DNA of 64,000 nt from Ariolimax columbianus (GCA_036924085.1 JAVGWX010000004.1:78570941-78634940), one strand, 5' to 3'. Numbered from the stretch's first letter, positions 43,632-54,954 are shown. Numbers and translations are program-made. Notes: generated from the letters alone by a model not told the origin.

Positions 43632-45081
43632 TCTTCTTTTTTTCGTTCACTTGGAGTACGTCTACATCTGCAAAGTTGTCATTTGTATGAACCTTACTGT
43701 CTTCTGCAGTTCACACACAGGCCCATCCCTTCCAGTGTTGTTTCTCTTGGCCAGTATATCCGCCTCATTATCTCATACTCTGGACAGTCCTGAAGTATAT
43801 GCTCCGCAGGTCCACATGTACACATACTTAAGCTGTCAATCCTAAATTGTGTATACATGTGGCTGCGGAGTCCGTTGTGTCTCGTTCTGAGGCGCAGTAT
43901 GACAAGCTGCTCTTGTCTGCTTATATTATGATATCTTGTATTTGTGTTGGAAGCTCACTCATTGATGTTATCATCTTTTTCTTTTGATGGTATGTACCTG
44001 GTACATCTGGTTGCTCGTCTGCAGCACATTGCCTCGCCGGTGTGTCAGCTCTCTCATCTCCTCGTATTCCCTATTGAGACGGTATCCACTGCACCGTGAT
44101 TCTGCGCTGGTTGCTCAATGTTGACAATAAAACTTGTAGATCCGACAGCTTCCCGGATGATAGTGCTTGGAGAACTGATTTTGTATTTGTCAGAAATACC
44201 CCAGGATACGGGCCAAGGTTGGTGTTCAGCTGTTTGTCCATCGTCAATGGCATCGCTTTTATCTCTGCATTGTAATTATGGCAGAATTTCCCTGTTGGTG
44301 CTGCAACTGTTTCCATAGTGTTATTTTTGGTATTTTATATATCCTGCTCCTCCATTCTTTACTGCATTCTGTGCTGACCCATCTGTGTACACTCGGACCC
44401 ATAGTTCTTGTGGATATTTTTCATCCAAGAAACTGAGAGCAATTGTCTTACGTTTTACACTGTTCTGTTCCTCATTGCCTAGTATTCCCTGAATGGTTAT
44501 TTGGACTCATTCTGATAGTCTATGTTGCTCTGTCCAGGGTGTTTGTTCTGGCACAGTTGTTAAATGAATATCAATTTCAGGCAGTTCTGTGACGTGTCTA
44601 CGAAGTTGTTTGGCTTGGTGTACAAAGCTACTTCTTTTCAATCGCCCCATTGCTAGGTTCTGGAATCTAACCTTCATTGGGTGACTCGGCATACAGTTGA
44701 ACTTTTCTGCCTGTGTTAGCACCTTTGTGTCTCTACGTTCCCTTAGTACTTACATCCTCCCTAGTTTCTCCATCTCTACTAGAGGCGTTGATTTCATTGC
44801 CTCTGTAATAACCATTAGCTCCTGGTTTTGTATCTTATCTAACTCTGTCAATGTAATATCTGATGCTGGACACCAGGCAGCGGATCCATATTCCAGATGT
44901 GGTCGTATGTCCTGTTGGTAAACACTTCTAAGTATTTTCTCTCCGGCTCCCTATGTGGTTCCACTTAGTTTTCTCAGGATGGCTAACTTCCTTCTGGCTT
45001 TTCTTGCTGCCTTGTTGGCGTGTTGTCTCCAAGTCAGCCTATCATCAAAAGTAACTCCGAGGTAGGTGTGTTGTTAATCTT
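43632..45081 (-). mobile_element. LINE with RNase H, inserted in the 49-bp satellite (minus)
   Basis: 1450 bp. Minus order: VTFDDRLTWRQH-type post-RT block near 45050, KAARKARRKLAILRKLSG, a PAS-type region, QAEKFNCMPSHPMKVRFQNL, a VYTDGSAQNAV-like RNase H start near 44390, HNYNAEIKAMPL, FLTNTKSVLQALSSGK, RRITVQWIPSQ, then a C-terminal Cys/His region to a poly(A)/GAA tail at 43632-43643 (read in reverse). Stops and shifts interrupt it. The flanking 12-bp duplication is exact. Confidence 0.92.
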
Positions 45082-45130
45082 CTTTGTGGGCCTACTATGT
45101 GTGTTCTGTTCAGATTACAAATACATTCGA
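45082..45130 (+). repeat. 49-bp satellite, resumed after LINE
   Basis: One last unit (CTTTGTGGGCCTACTATGTG, TGTTCTGTTCAGATTACAAA), the continuation of 43193-43631. Confidence 0.93.
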
Positions 45131-45149
45131 CTAAATGATAACTATTCAG

Positions 45150-46385
45150 TTTTAAGTTTCTACTGAGACAGGTTAATCATTTATAGATGATTGATATCGC
45201 TAACCTTTATTAACCAGGAATATCCTATAGATATCACCATATATATTGACTTTCGTAAACAAGATAAATCGATCACACCGGGATAACCACATATGACTTT
45301 AATGAACTGGACATATTGATCATATTGACTTCACTAAAGACGACTTTCATGAACTACATATGTAAAGATCATACTGACTTCCGCAAAGACGACTTTCATG
45401 AACTAGATATATCGATTTAGTTGAGATTACCACATATGAGCTTCATGAACTAGATATATCGATCTATATAAAGATCATATTGGGATAACCACATACAGTG
45501 ACTTTCATGAATTAGATATATCGATCACCAAACAAAGATCACCAAATAAAATGAATTTCATCGGCCATATAGAGCTATCAAATATAGATCCCCAAATGCA
45601 GCGAATTTTATGAACTAGACATATATTAATTTGCATCAACTAAACACATATTAATCAAATAGTGATCCCCACACGGGGCTACTTTCATGAACTAAATATA
45701 TCCTAGAGAGAGGAATGATATAGCGAACTTTATGAACAAGATTTATCATAGATAAAAAGAATGATACAGGGAACTTAATCAACCAGATTTATTCTAGAGA
45801 GAGGAATGATACAACGAACTTCATGAACCAGATTTATTCTAGAGAGAGGAATGATACAACGAACTTCATGAACCAGATTTATTCTAGAGAGAAGAATGAT
45901 ACAGTGAACTACATGAACCAGATTTATTCCTGATAGAGGAATGATACAACGAACTTCAGGAACCAGGTTTATCATAGAGAGAAGAATGACACTGCGAATT
46001 TCATGAACCAGGTTTATCATAGAGAGAAGAATGACACTGCGAATTTCATGAACCAGGTTTATCATAGAGAGAAGAATGACACTGCGAATTTCATGAACCA
46101 GGTTTATCATAGAGAGAAGACTGAAAATGTAATTTTCATGAACCAGGTTTATCATGGAGAAAAGAATGACACTGCGAATTTCATGAACCAGGTTTATCCA
46201 AGAGAGAAGGCTGAAAATGAAATTTTCATGAACAATGTTTATTCAAAAGAGATGAACATTACATCAACCTTCATGAACCAGACGCATCCCAGAGAAGGGA
46301 TTGATACAGCGACCTTCACGAACCAGACGTATCCCAGAGAAGGAATTTATACAGCGACCTTCACGAATCCGTTTGATATCCTGTA
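45150..46385. repeat. 45-bp minisatellite with an age gradient
   Basis: From about 45690 to 46385 a 45-bp unit (ATGAACCAGGTTTATCATAG + AGAGAAGAATGACACTGCGA + ATTTC) repeats about 16 times. To the left (45150-45690) only diverged copies remain (ACTTTCATGAACTAGATATA). Both strands are open because 45 is divisible by three; these frames are not evidence of a gene. Confidence 0.93.
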
Positions 46386-46389
46386 GAGA

Positions 46390-46544
46390 TCAATGACATA
46401 ACAAACATTCAGACAAAAGTACCAACTTTGTAACTCAACAAGCCTAGCAGATTTATCCTAACCAGGAACAAAGAAACAATACTTACAATATCAGACTGGA
46501 GATGGAAGAGCGAATTACTTGTTTTCCCTAGATTAGAAGAGAAT
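46390..46544. other. No recognised feature
   Basis: Spacer between satellite and SINE-like repeat. Confidence 0.5.
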
Positions 46545-46800
46545 GGCGGGGTTTTTGTGTGTGACAAAGACAAGAAAAGCACCACTGTCTCACAGAGAAC
46601 ATGTCGTAAGAGGCGATTAACTATGTGATAAGACATAGCACCGGCCATGGTTAAGTGGTTTGTTAAAAGCAGCATAGATGGCGTCTAACAGGCTTGTGGT
46701 CTACTTTGCTCTAGTGTTTAAGTTTATTAAGATTGACTAGCACATCGGTTAACCACCTCCAAGATATTGGTTGTATAGAGTCTTATAAACCAGTATAAAG
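46545..46800 (+). mobile_element. SINE-B-like repeat, copy 2
   Basis: Matches 5310-5500 (GAAAAGCACCACTGTCTCAC, GGCGATTAACTATGTGATA) and ends with the CR1-like LINE 3' end GGTTGTATAGAGTCTTATAA + ACCAGTATAAAG, then a pentamer tail. Confidence 0.75.
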
Positions 46801-47130
46801 GGGTTAAGTTAAGTTAAGTAGAATTAAGTTAGTCAAGTCATGTCAAGTTAAGTTAAGTTAAACTAAATCAAGTCAAGTCAAGTTAAATTAAGTTAAAAGT
46901 TAAATTAAGCTAATCTAAGTTAAGTTAAATTAAGTCTAGTCTAGTCTAGTCTAGTCTAGTCTAATCTAGTCTAGTCTAGTCAAGTCACGTTAAATTCAAT
47001 TCAAGTCAAGTCAAGTTAAACGTAACTTAAATTAAGTTTAAATTAATTATTTCAAGTCAAGTCAAGACAAATCTAGTCAAGTGGTTAAGTGAATTTTAAG
47101 TTAAATTAAGTCAGGCTAAGTTAAGTTAAA
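46801..47130. repeat. Degenerate pentamer array (TTAAG/TCAAG/TCTAG)n
   Basis: About 330 bp of pentamers: TTAAG, TCAAG, AAATT and a homogeneous TCTAG block at 46932-46978. An overgrown retroelement tail. Confidence 0.93.
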
Positions 47131-47630
47131 GAAATGTCTTAAAGTTACGTCATGTATACATTGAATGCTCATTAACTATTATCCGTTGCCTGTTGTAAAT
47201 GATACAAGATCTACAAATGATGCGTTATACATTAAATGATGATGTAAGTACAATTGACCTTAACGTTAATGATCTGTTATACCGTATGTTCTCTGTTATA
47301 AGTTATATTTTCAGTTTGAAGTGTTGTCCGAAACTTACACAGGCATGGCAAGCGGAATAATGCAAGGGACGTAACTATCTGAGAATTTAAACTGATAGAC
47401 TTATGGTTCAATTAAAACAAAATAATTAATTTACTACTAAACTGTCGGCTAAATCTTTCAATAAAATGGCAAAGAAATGGTAGAAAGCGAAACTAGAATA
47501 CTTGCGAGAAGTGAGATATAGAAATCCGTTGGTTTATTTCTGTTGATTTATTACTGTTGTGTTTTATATTATGATAATCACTTACTCGTATCACCAACCG
47601 TTGCTCTTATGTTGGGTTCCATCTAGCTAG
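47131..47630. other. No recognised gene
   Basis: AT-rich; nothing supported. Confidence 0.45.
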
Positions 47631-47634
47631 CTGA

Positions 47635-47950
47635 CACGTGCTATATGCCAACTAATGACACCTTGTATGTGCTATATGCCAACTAATAACACGATGTATG
47701 TGGTATATACCAACTAATGACACCATGAATGTGACATGTGCTTACTTATGCCACCATGTATGTGTTATGTATCTACTTATGCCACCATGTATGTGTTATG
47801 TGTCTACTTATGACACCATGTATGTGATATGTGCCTACTTTGTCACCATGTATGTGTTATATGCCAACTAATGCCACCATGTATGTGTTATAAGCCTACT
47901 TTTGACAGCATGTATATGATATGTGCCTACTTATGACACAATGTATTACC
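47635..47950. repeat. 31-bp tandem repeat, about 10 units
   Basis: Unit GCCACCATGTATGTGTTATG + TGTCTACTTAT with many substitutions. Confidence 0.9.
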
Positions 47951-48125
47951 ATTTCCCCATTTATAAAAGAGATATCATTGCCATACTGTGATCCTGTTAT
48001 GCTACTAATATTGTTACCTAAGTAATTCATCTTTACTTGCAATCTGATTATACCTTTCGGCGTAACCACATCTAATTTGGGGTTGATAATGCAGCAATCG
48101 ATGAGCTGATAGAACTCAAAGCTGG
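47951..48125. other. No recognised feature
   Basis: Spacer. Confidence 0.5.
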
Positions 48126-48129
48126 CTGC

Positions 48130-48450
48130 TTGCTTGTTGATTTATATGGCTGTGACTAAAACGCGTATGTTGAATTATATGGCAGTGACTAAAACTCGTA
48201 TGTTGAATTATATGGCTGTGACTAAAACTCGTATGTTGATTTACATGGCTGTGACTAAAACTCATTTGTTGAATTATATGGATGTGACTAAAACTCGTAT
48301 GTTGATTTATATGGCTGTGACTAAAACTCAAATGTTGAATTTTATGGCTGTGACTAAAGAACGTATGTTGAATTATATGGCAGTGACTAAAACTCATATG
48401 TTGAATGATATGTATGTGACTTAAACTCATATGTTGAGTGATATGGATGT
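48130..48450. repeat. 33-bp minisatellite, about 10 units
   Basis: Unit ATGGCTGTGACTAAAACTCG + TATGTTGAATTAT. Eleven-codon period leaves both strands open (MAVTKTRMLNY / SHSHIIQHTSF); not a gene. Confidence 0.94.
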
Positions 48451-48604
48451 GTCTAAATATCTTTTATTAAATATTTTTCTCCAAAAATCAAATACAGATG
48501 ATAGAAGTTATGACAAAGCATGTTTGTTTGGTCTGAATCAAAATCGTATCATATATTTACATTACGCTTTGGCCTGTCCTATAATCATCACTTCAATTGT
48601 CTAA

Positions 48605-49200
48605 GAGTGTTAATAGACAGCAAGGAAGGAATCAAAGAAGAGTTAACCGCACAACGAAGGCAGCAGTTGGTAGACTTTTCCATGCACTAAACAGAGGATT
48701 CTTCCGCAAATGAAAAATAAGCTGGAAAACAAAGATGGATGTATATCGTTCGACCTATGTGCCTGTCCTGACATGTGGATGTGAGTCATGTGCAATGACC
48801 ACAGCCCAAGAAAGGCAACTACAAATTTCAGAAATGAGGTACCTAAGAAAGGCGGTTCAGGTGACGAAAAGGGACAAGATCTGTAACCAGACAATATGTA
48901 ACAATCTCGAAGCCCAACCCCTCCAAACGCAAGTGGAACAGTCCCAACTGCAATGGTTTGGCCATGTCTGTAGAATGGAAGAGGATCGGATTCCAAGTCG
49001 GTCATGAGAGACAACAAAGTCAAAGACGCAGACTCTTAGGACGTCCCAAAGTACATTGGGAAGACAACATTCAACAGTCCCTAAGTGACCAGGGGATGGA
49101 TTGGAAAGAGGCCATGAGAATGCAGCGGATACAACAGTATAACTTTCTCTCTGGCAGACCCCTACACCTCACGGTAGAAGAGGAGCGACTAGGTAAGTGA
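48605..49200 (+). mobile_element. LINE RT 3' fragment
   Basis: Starts RRTTKAAVGRLFHALNRGFF-like, then MDVYRSTYVPVLTCGCESCA, MTTAQERQLQISEMRYLRKA, QVEQSQLQWFGHVCRMEEDR, a frameshift near 49005, and a RRRLLGRPKVHWEDNIQQSL tail with GMDWKEAMR. RT catalytic region missing. Confidence 0.9.
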
Positions 49201-49304
49201 ATAAGTATATCCAGTTCTATGCATTCATGGAATCACTCGCTCATTAAGCCTTCTTGCTATTTGAAATGGATTGTGGTTTATGGGACTCACATTACTGCCC
49301 CTAG

Positions 49305-49525
49305 GCGCCTGCATATGTGCACAGTCCCTTTCATTGCACCTAGGAACTCCTATAAGTGCACAGTACCTTTCATTGCACCTAGGCGCCTGAATATGTGCAC
49401 GGTACCTTTCATTGCACCTAGGAACTCCTATAAGTGCACAGTACCTTTCATTGCACCTAGACGCCTGAATATGTGCACAGTCCCTTTCATTGCACCTTGT
49501 CTCCCTTGTATGTGCGCAGTCCCTG
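49305..49525. repeat. 39-bp minisatellite with A/B alternation, about 6 units
   Basis: Unit CATTGCACCTAGGCGCCTGA + ATATGTGCACAGTCCCTTT alternates with a variant (AGGAACTCCTATAAGTGC), a 78-bp higher-order unit. Thirteen-codon period. Confidence 0.92.
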
Positions 49526-49726
49526 TCATCGCTGAAGACGCCAACGACAGAGTATAAACTCCGTAGCTCCCGGCGAGGCCACTAAATTTTCCCCAGATTT
49601 TGTTAGTTCCCCTATTGCAGCTGGGTCGATTGGAAGGATCAGTTATACCGTGAAAAAGCCCTAACATGCCCGGCTTGTCAAATTGTGTACGCGACCTGAT
49701 GGGAACTTGGTACGTTGGAATTGTAA

Positions 49727-50475
49727 ACTGAGCTTAACTTAAATGTACGCCTTTATACTGATTTAGAAAAACTGAGCTTAACTTAACTGTACGCCTTTAT
49801 ACTGGTTCAGAAGAACTGAGCTTAACTTAACTGTACGCCTTTATACTGGTTTAGAAGAACTGAGCTTAACTTAACTGTACGCCTTTATACTGGTTTAGAA
49901 GAACTGAGCTTAACTTAACTGTACGCCTTTATACTGGTTTAGAAGAACTGAGCTTAACTTAACTGTACGCCTTTATACTGGTTTAGAATAACTGAGCTTA
50001 ACTTAACTGTACGCCTTTATACTGGTTTAGAAGAACTGACCTTAACTTAACTGTACGCCTTTATACTGGTTTAGAAGAACTGATCTTAACTTAACTGTAC
50101 GCCTTTATACGGGTTTAGAAGAACTGACCTTAACTTAACTGTACGCCTTTATATTGGTTTAGAAAAACTGACCTTAACTTAACTGTACGCCTTTATACTG
50201 GTTTAGAAGAACTGAGCTTAACTTAACTGTACGCCTTTAAACTGGTTTAGAAGAACTGAGCTTAACTTAACTGTACGCCTTTATACTGGTTTTGAAGAAC
50301 TGACTTTAACTTAACTGTACGCCTTTATACTGGCTTAGAAGAACTGACCTTAACTTAACTGTTCGCCGTTATACTGGTTTAGAAGAACTGAGCTTAACTT
50401 AACTGTACGCCTTTATACTGGTTTAGAAGAACTGACTTTAACTTAACTGTACGCCTTTATACTGGCTTAGAAGAC
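49727..50475 (-). repeat. 44-bp satellite derived from a LINE 3' end, about 17 units
   Basis: Unit CTGAGCTTAACTTAACTGTA + CGCCTTTATACTGGTTTAGA + AGAA. Its reverse complement is the SINE/LINE 3' terminus (CTTCTAAACCAGTATAAAG) plus a GTTAAGTTAAG tail. The array passes without a break into a minus-strand CR1-like LINE at 50476, which carries the same sequence as its own 3' end. Confidence 0.95.
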
Positions 50476-50860
50476 TCTGCAGACTTTGTAAACAGCCAGT
50501 TTATTTTGCCACACTTGATCTAAAAATATCTATGTGCATACATCCTTTTTTTGAATGCATTAATTGACCCTGTCTCCACTATTTGCTAGCAATGCATTAC
50601 AAGTATTTACCACTCTCTGACTAAAAAATGTGTCTTATTCCTTGTATCTAGTCTGAACCTTTGTTTCGTTTCTTTGAGGGTGTTCCCTTTTGTTTTTGTA
50701 TGCTACTGTATTTTGGAGAACAAAACTTCCAATACTCTAATTTGCCATTTCAATTGATTAACTTGTAAACCGTTATTAAGTCACCTCGAATTCTTCTCTT
50801 CTCTAGACATTGTAGGCCGGAATTTCTGAGTCTTTTCTCATTGATCTTCAAGTAAGGTGT
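50476..50860 (-). mobile_element. CR1-like LINE C-terminus (minus)
   Basis: Minus strand reads LQCLEKRRIRGDLITVYKLI (the RRxRGDLI motif of CR1/jockey RT ends), then a W-N-x-L/INAFK-like end, then the 3' UTR and the 44-bp satellite. Multiple stops. Confidence 0.85.
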
Positions 50861-51255
50861 TCGCCTCGTGTGCCGGAGATTGCAGGTTCGAATCACAGGG
50901 GAGATTGGTATTGTTTTCATGTGGATCTTCTGGTAAAAATGTCCCTTTTCTCTAGGTAGTGAGATCGGACTCCCGTGTTTAGTGTCGAGCACTTTAACAA
51001 TTCATTGGCAGTTGGAAATCGAAAAAAGTAGTCTTAACGGCCGCTGCCTACACAAACAAAATTCAAATTAAAAATCTACCCAAGTTATTTGCACCTTCCC
51101 TCAAGTGATTTGTTTATATCAGCTATAGATGGCTCATAACTGGCTGCGGGTCTACTTAGCTCTAGTGTTTGAGTCTATTAAGATACTCGCTATATATAGA
51201 CTCTGAAGAATCTTCTAAACCAGTATAAATACGTTAAGTTCAGTTAAGTTAACTT
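50850..51255 (+). mobile_element. tRNA-headed SINE-A with CR1-like 3' tail
   Basis: Partial head AAGTAAGGTGTTCGCCTCGT and box B GCAGGTTCGAATCACAG (perfect GGTTCGAAT core), body shared with 21905 and 62395 copies (CATGTGGATCTTCTGGTAAA, GTAGTGAGATCGGACTCCCG), then a GGGTCTACTTAGCTCTAG block, and finally AGACTCTGAAGAATCTTCTA + AACCAGTATAAA with GTTAAG pentamers, the same 3' end as the CR1-like LINE. A classic composite SINE: Pol III head, LINE-borrowed tail. Confidence 0.85.
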
Positions 51256-51259
51256 AGAT

Positions 51260-51794
51260 AATTATAATTCCGGAAACCACTATCGGTTTTATCGCTCTTT
51301 ATGCACTGGGTCGACAGGCGCAAAATAAAAACCACAGTGCAACGCACACTGCCTTGGGAATTATAAAAATAAGGGGAACGCAAAAAAAAAACACACACAC
51401 ACAAAAACATTCAATTTCACAGTTGGTGCGTAACAGTGGACAATATGTATCTTCTTAACGGCAGATATCAGTGTATCTCATTTTATTCTAAGTCCCATTG
51501 CCTCTCAATCTATGAGTGTCTTCTGTGTCTCTTTTTGTTAGCATTAGCAACCACTGTTACATTCGCGTACGCCATCTTTCCCATGTCGCGAGGACAGCAA
51601 CACTTACTATGTGCTCTATATATTCCTCTCCATCCGTTTCCACCTTGGGCCACGCAATCCCATTATGCCCATGTTATAATTGTTAATTTGGGTCCGTCAC
51701 AAATGATGTCCTGCAATTGTTGCAGGGTTAACGAAGAAAAGTGAGCAGTCAGCAACCGAACAAAAAAAGTCCACGTTCTTTAAGAGCTCAAGAG
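51260..51794. other. No recognised gene
   Basis: A 102-codon + frame (51436-51744) has a hydrophobic segment but no recognised family; not called. Confidence 0.4.
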
Positions 51795-52690
51795 ACAGTA
51801 CCCTAGCAACTCTTGGACACACGTGTACACAAATGGATCGGTCTCGATGAGCAATAAAAGGGGAGGCAGTGGAATCTACATCCCACATCCCAATGGCGAC
51901 ATAGAAAATTGCTCCATACCAGCAGGAGGGACTTGTACCAATTTCAGAGCTGAAGCAAGAGCTGTTCATGCAGCAACTCAGATTCTTATCAGCGAAAACA
52001 TAACTACAAGGAAAGCGGTTATTTTAGCAGACTCCAGGAGTGTACTCCAAGCCATCTTAAGCCCCAAACAAGATAGACTCTCACACGTAATAAAATACAC
52101 CGGATTACTGTCTAAAAAAACAGATCTAGTCCTACAGTGTGGATTCCGGCCCACTATGAGATCCTTAGAAACGAGAAAGTAGATGAGCTCGCAAAAGCTG
52201 GAAATTGCGGCACACAGACTCACCATCCACAGAGCTATAAAGAAGTAAAGACACTCATCAAACGATCCATAAATACAGAATGGAAAGAACAGCACAAGGA
52301 GAACAATCCAGAATATGACAGCATATACAAACTTGGCAGAGATGGGCAGACAAAGATCTTCAGACTCAGAACGGGACATTGCAGATTCAATGCCCACCTC
52401 AACAGAGTTGGTCTCAGAGACACCGCCACGTGCGATTGTGGAGCATTTAAGCAAATACCAAAACATATTATGCAGGACTGCCCTACATATAGAGACCAAA
52501 GAGAGACAGCAGGCCTGGGGGAGCGACCATGCTCGAAAAGCTATGGGGGACCGGCGAAAACCTGAAACGTACAGTTTCTTTCGTGAACCTCACAAGACTA
52601 GAAGCATATCATCAGTTGATAGAAGAAGAAGCAGAAGAATTTACAAATCAACAAAAAAAGAATTTCGTAAGACTGACGCATAAGTGCAAT
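51795..52690 (+). mobile_element. LINE RNase H to C-terminus (plus)
   Basis: Reads WTHVYTNGSVSMSNKRGGSG (RNase H start; catalytic Asp changed to Asn), FRAEARAVHAATQILISEN, VILADSRSVLQAIL, a frame break at 52140, WIPAHYEILRNEKVDELAKA (NEKVDELA motif), KIFRLRTGHCRFNAHLNRVG, ATCDCGAFKQIPKHIMQDCP, another shift, and a KKEFRKTDA end. Inactive. Confidence 0.9.
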
Positions 52691-52929
52691 CAGAGCTTAA
52701 TCAGCCTTTAGGCTTAGTAGACTTAAGCCCAGAGGCCCGGAGCTCTTTGGGTCCCTGTATAATCTATAGTGCGTTCAGAAATACGTGCCGTTTGAAGTTA
52801 TATATTATTTTAATACTTCATAAACCTAACAACTTGAATTTTTTCATGCGCCCTATTTTCATTATGACCATCATGTATTTTGCAACGGAAACGATACATT
52901 AGACTATACCTCGTTTTTAAAAGTACAAC

Positions 52930-53185
52930 TACCTACAAGAACAATAGGGCATAGCTTCAAATTATTTAAAGGCAGGTCCAGATTATATATTAAGGAAATA
53001 TTTTTTTAGTCAGAGAGTGGTGAATGCTTTGAATGCATTGCCACAGGATGTGATGGAGGCAGGGTCAGTTGCACATCCAAAAATAGATTACATGATCAGT
53101 CATTTTTAGTATCGGTGGAGTGGAATAAACTGGTTGTATACAGACTCTGTAGAGCCCTCCAAACCAGAATAAAGATGGTAAGTTA
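52930..53185 (+). mobile_element. CR1-like LINE C-terminus (plus)
   Basis: Broken frame equivalent to RTIGHSFKLFKGRS, FFSQRVVNAxNALPQDVMEA and GSVxxxKNRL, then GAATAAACTGGTTGTATACA, the UTR signature and a short GTAAGTTAAG tail at 53178. Confidence 0.85.
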
Positions 53186-53399
53186 AGATAAGAGAAGCTC
53201 TTGCATCACAGAGAAGTTACAGGAAAACGCCGCAATGAGAAAGACACCAAAAAACCAGCTTATACATTTTTGTTTTAACCGATCCAAGTCATATCATCCT
53301 GTATTCAGGCTTGACTGAAAGGGGCTACCACCATAACAGGGTGGTTTAAAATAAATATAAATGAAAAACAATCAAACAAAGGCAGTCAGTTTAACCAAT
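53186..53399. other. No recognised feature
   Basis: Spacer between oppositely oriented CR1-like copies. Confidence 0.5.
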
Positions 53400-54345
53400 T
53401 TAACTTAGCTTTATGTCTTTATACTCGTTTAGAAGACTGCAGAATCTGTACACAACCAGTTACATTTACATTTCCTTGCTCTACAAGCTATGAACATTCA
53501 ATCTATTCTTAAATGCATTAATTGTCCCTGCCTCTACTGCTTCCTGTGGTAATGCATTCCAATCATTCACAAATCTCTGACTAAATAGATTATTTCCTAA
53601 TATCTAATCTAGATCTTACTTTATTTGTAGCTATGCCCTCTTGTACTTGTAGGTGGTTGCATTTGAAAAAACTTGTTATAGCCTAATGTTCCGTTCATTT
53701 GATTATCTTATAAATCTGTATTAAGTCCCCTCGATATCTTCTCTTTTCTAGACACTGTAGGCCGGGTTTTTTTTTTAGTCTTTTGTCATAACTGTAACTC
53801 TGGAATTGCACTATCATCTGTGTCGCTCTTTTTTGTATCCTTTCCTGTATGTTTATATCCCCTTTACGATAAAGCCTTCACACCTGTACACAGTACTCCA
53901 ATGCAGGTCTAACTAATGATTTATACAGTTCGACAATCACTTCCTTGTTCCTTTGTTTAATATTTCTTTTTATCATACCTAACATTGCATTTGTTTTTTC
54001 ACTGCTACCTGGACTTGCTCACTCGCTTTACCTGTATGATCTTTTATAACCCCTAGGTCCCTTTCTTTTTCTATCATTCTAATATTGTTCTCTGTAATTA
54101 TGTTCTATATTGAATCTATATATGTGGATGACTGTACGTTTATCTACATTAAACTCCATTTGCCAGCTCACAGACCATTCTCGAATTTTATCTAAATCCG
54201 ATCTCAATATATATACTTCTGCTTTAGATGAGACACTGCTGCATAGTTTTGTGTCATCGGCAAATTTTGCAATCAAGGATCCGATATCAATGTCCAAATC
54301 ATTTATATATATCAAGAACAAAATTGTTCCCAAAAGTGAGCCCTG
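53400..54345 (-). mobile_element. CR1-like LINE: RT box C to 3' end (minus)
   Basis: Minus frame 54333-54079 reads GTILFLIYINDLDIDIGSLI, AKFADDTKLCSSVSSKAEVY (box C, intact FADD) and DLDKIREWSVSWQMEFNVDK; further on an RDLGVIKDHTGKASEQVQVA-like block with breaks, a YKSLVRPALEYCVQV-like block, and the FFSQRxVNAWN end near 53560. The 3' end (53400-53470) is the tail used by the SINEs. Stops interrupt the second half. Confidence 0.92.
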
Positions 54346-54349
54346 TGTT

Positions 54350-54735
54350 TTTCATAAATTTACTACCGCTGTGCCGATATTTAGTTTTGGTCGCGATTTT
54401 TAATCTTGGGGTCTGTGACAGACATAGTGTATGTGTACGCCTACAAATAGACACAAGTATACGTTTAGCTTTACAAAACGTCTGAAAAATGAACGTGTCC
54501 AACCTGACAGCAAATGACGTCATACTTTGTTACAGATGGGTGATCCAGTGCAGATATGTGCACAGTTCTTCGAGGTAGAGTCGCAGTGCTGAGTTACACA
54601 GAGTATTTTTGTCTTCTGGTGGGAAAAGCACAGCGCAAATATAGTCAATTGTAGAGAGGAAGTGAAGTGTAAGGATTGCGTAAGTGGTGGAACAACAAGC
54701 GGAGAAAACTGGCTGTTATGGGCGTTGATTTCGCT
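54350..54735. other. No recognised gene
   Basis: No supported element. Confidence 0.45.
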
Positions 54736-54739
54736 TCAG

Positions 54740-54950
54740 TAGAGGTTTCAAATATCTAGAGAAGTACGTGGGCAAAATCCTTACCAGTGACAGCAGTATG
54801 AATGGCCTGTAGCTGCTGCATTTCGTTCACGGTTCCTTCCCTTTGAACAGTGATATAACTCATTTGCGCCATTCAGCAGGAATCTTATATGTGGTCCAGG
54901 CTTGTAAATAGTTGGTAAGAATAATTGGGAAAAATAAGGTGAAAAAAAAT
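54740..54950 (-). mobile_element. LINE RT fragment (fingers)
   Basis: Minus strand gives a YKIPAEWRKxVI-type block, SLFKGKEP and a SSYRPFILLSLV-like block: the region between EN and RT box A. Frameshifts present. Confidence 0.7.
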
Positions 54951-54954
54951 ATTT

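Noticed and set aside
51436..51744. 102-codon ORF with a hydrophobic segment as a membrane protein
   Set aside because: No family, no splice context, and the surrounding sequence is repeat-derived.
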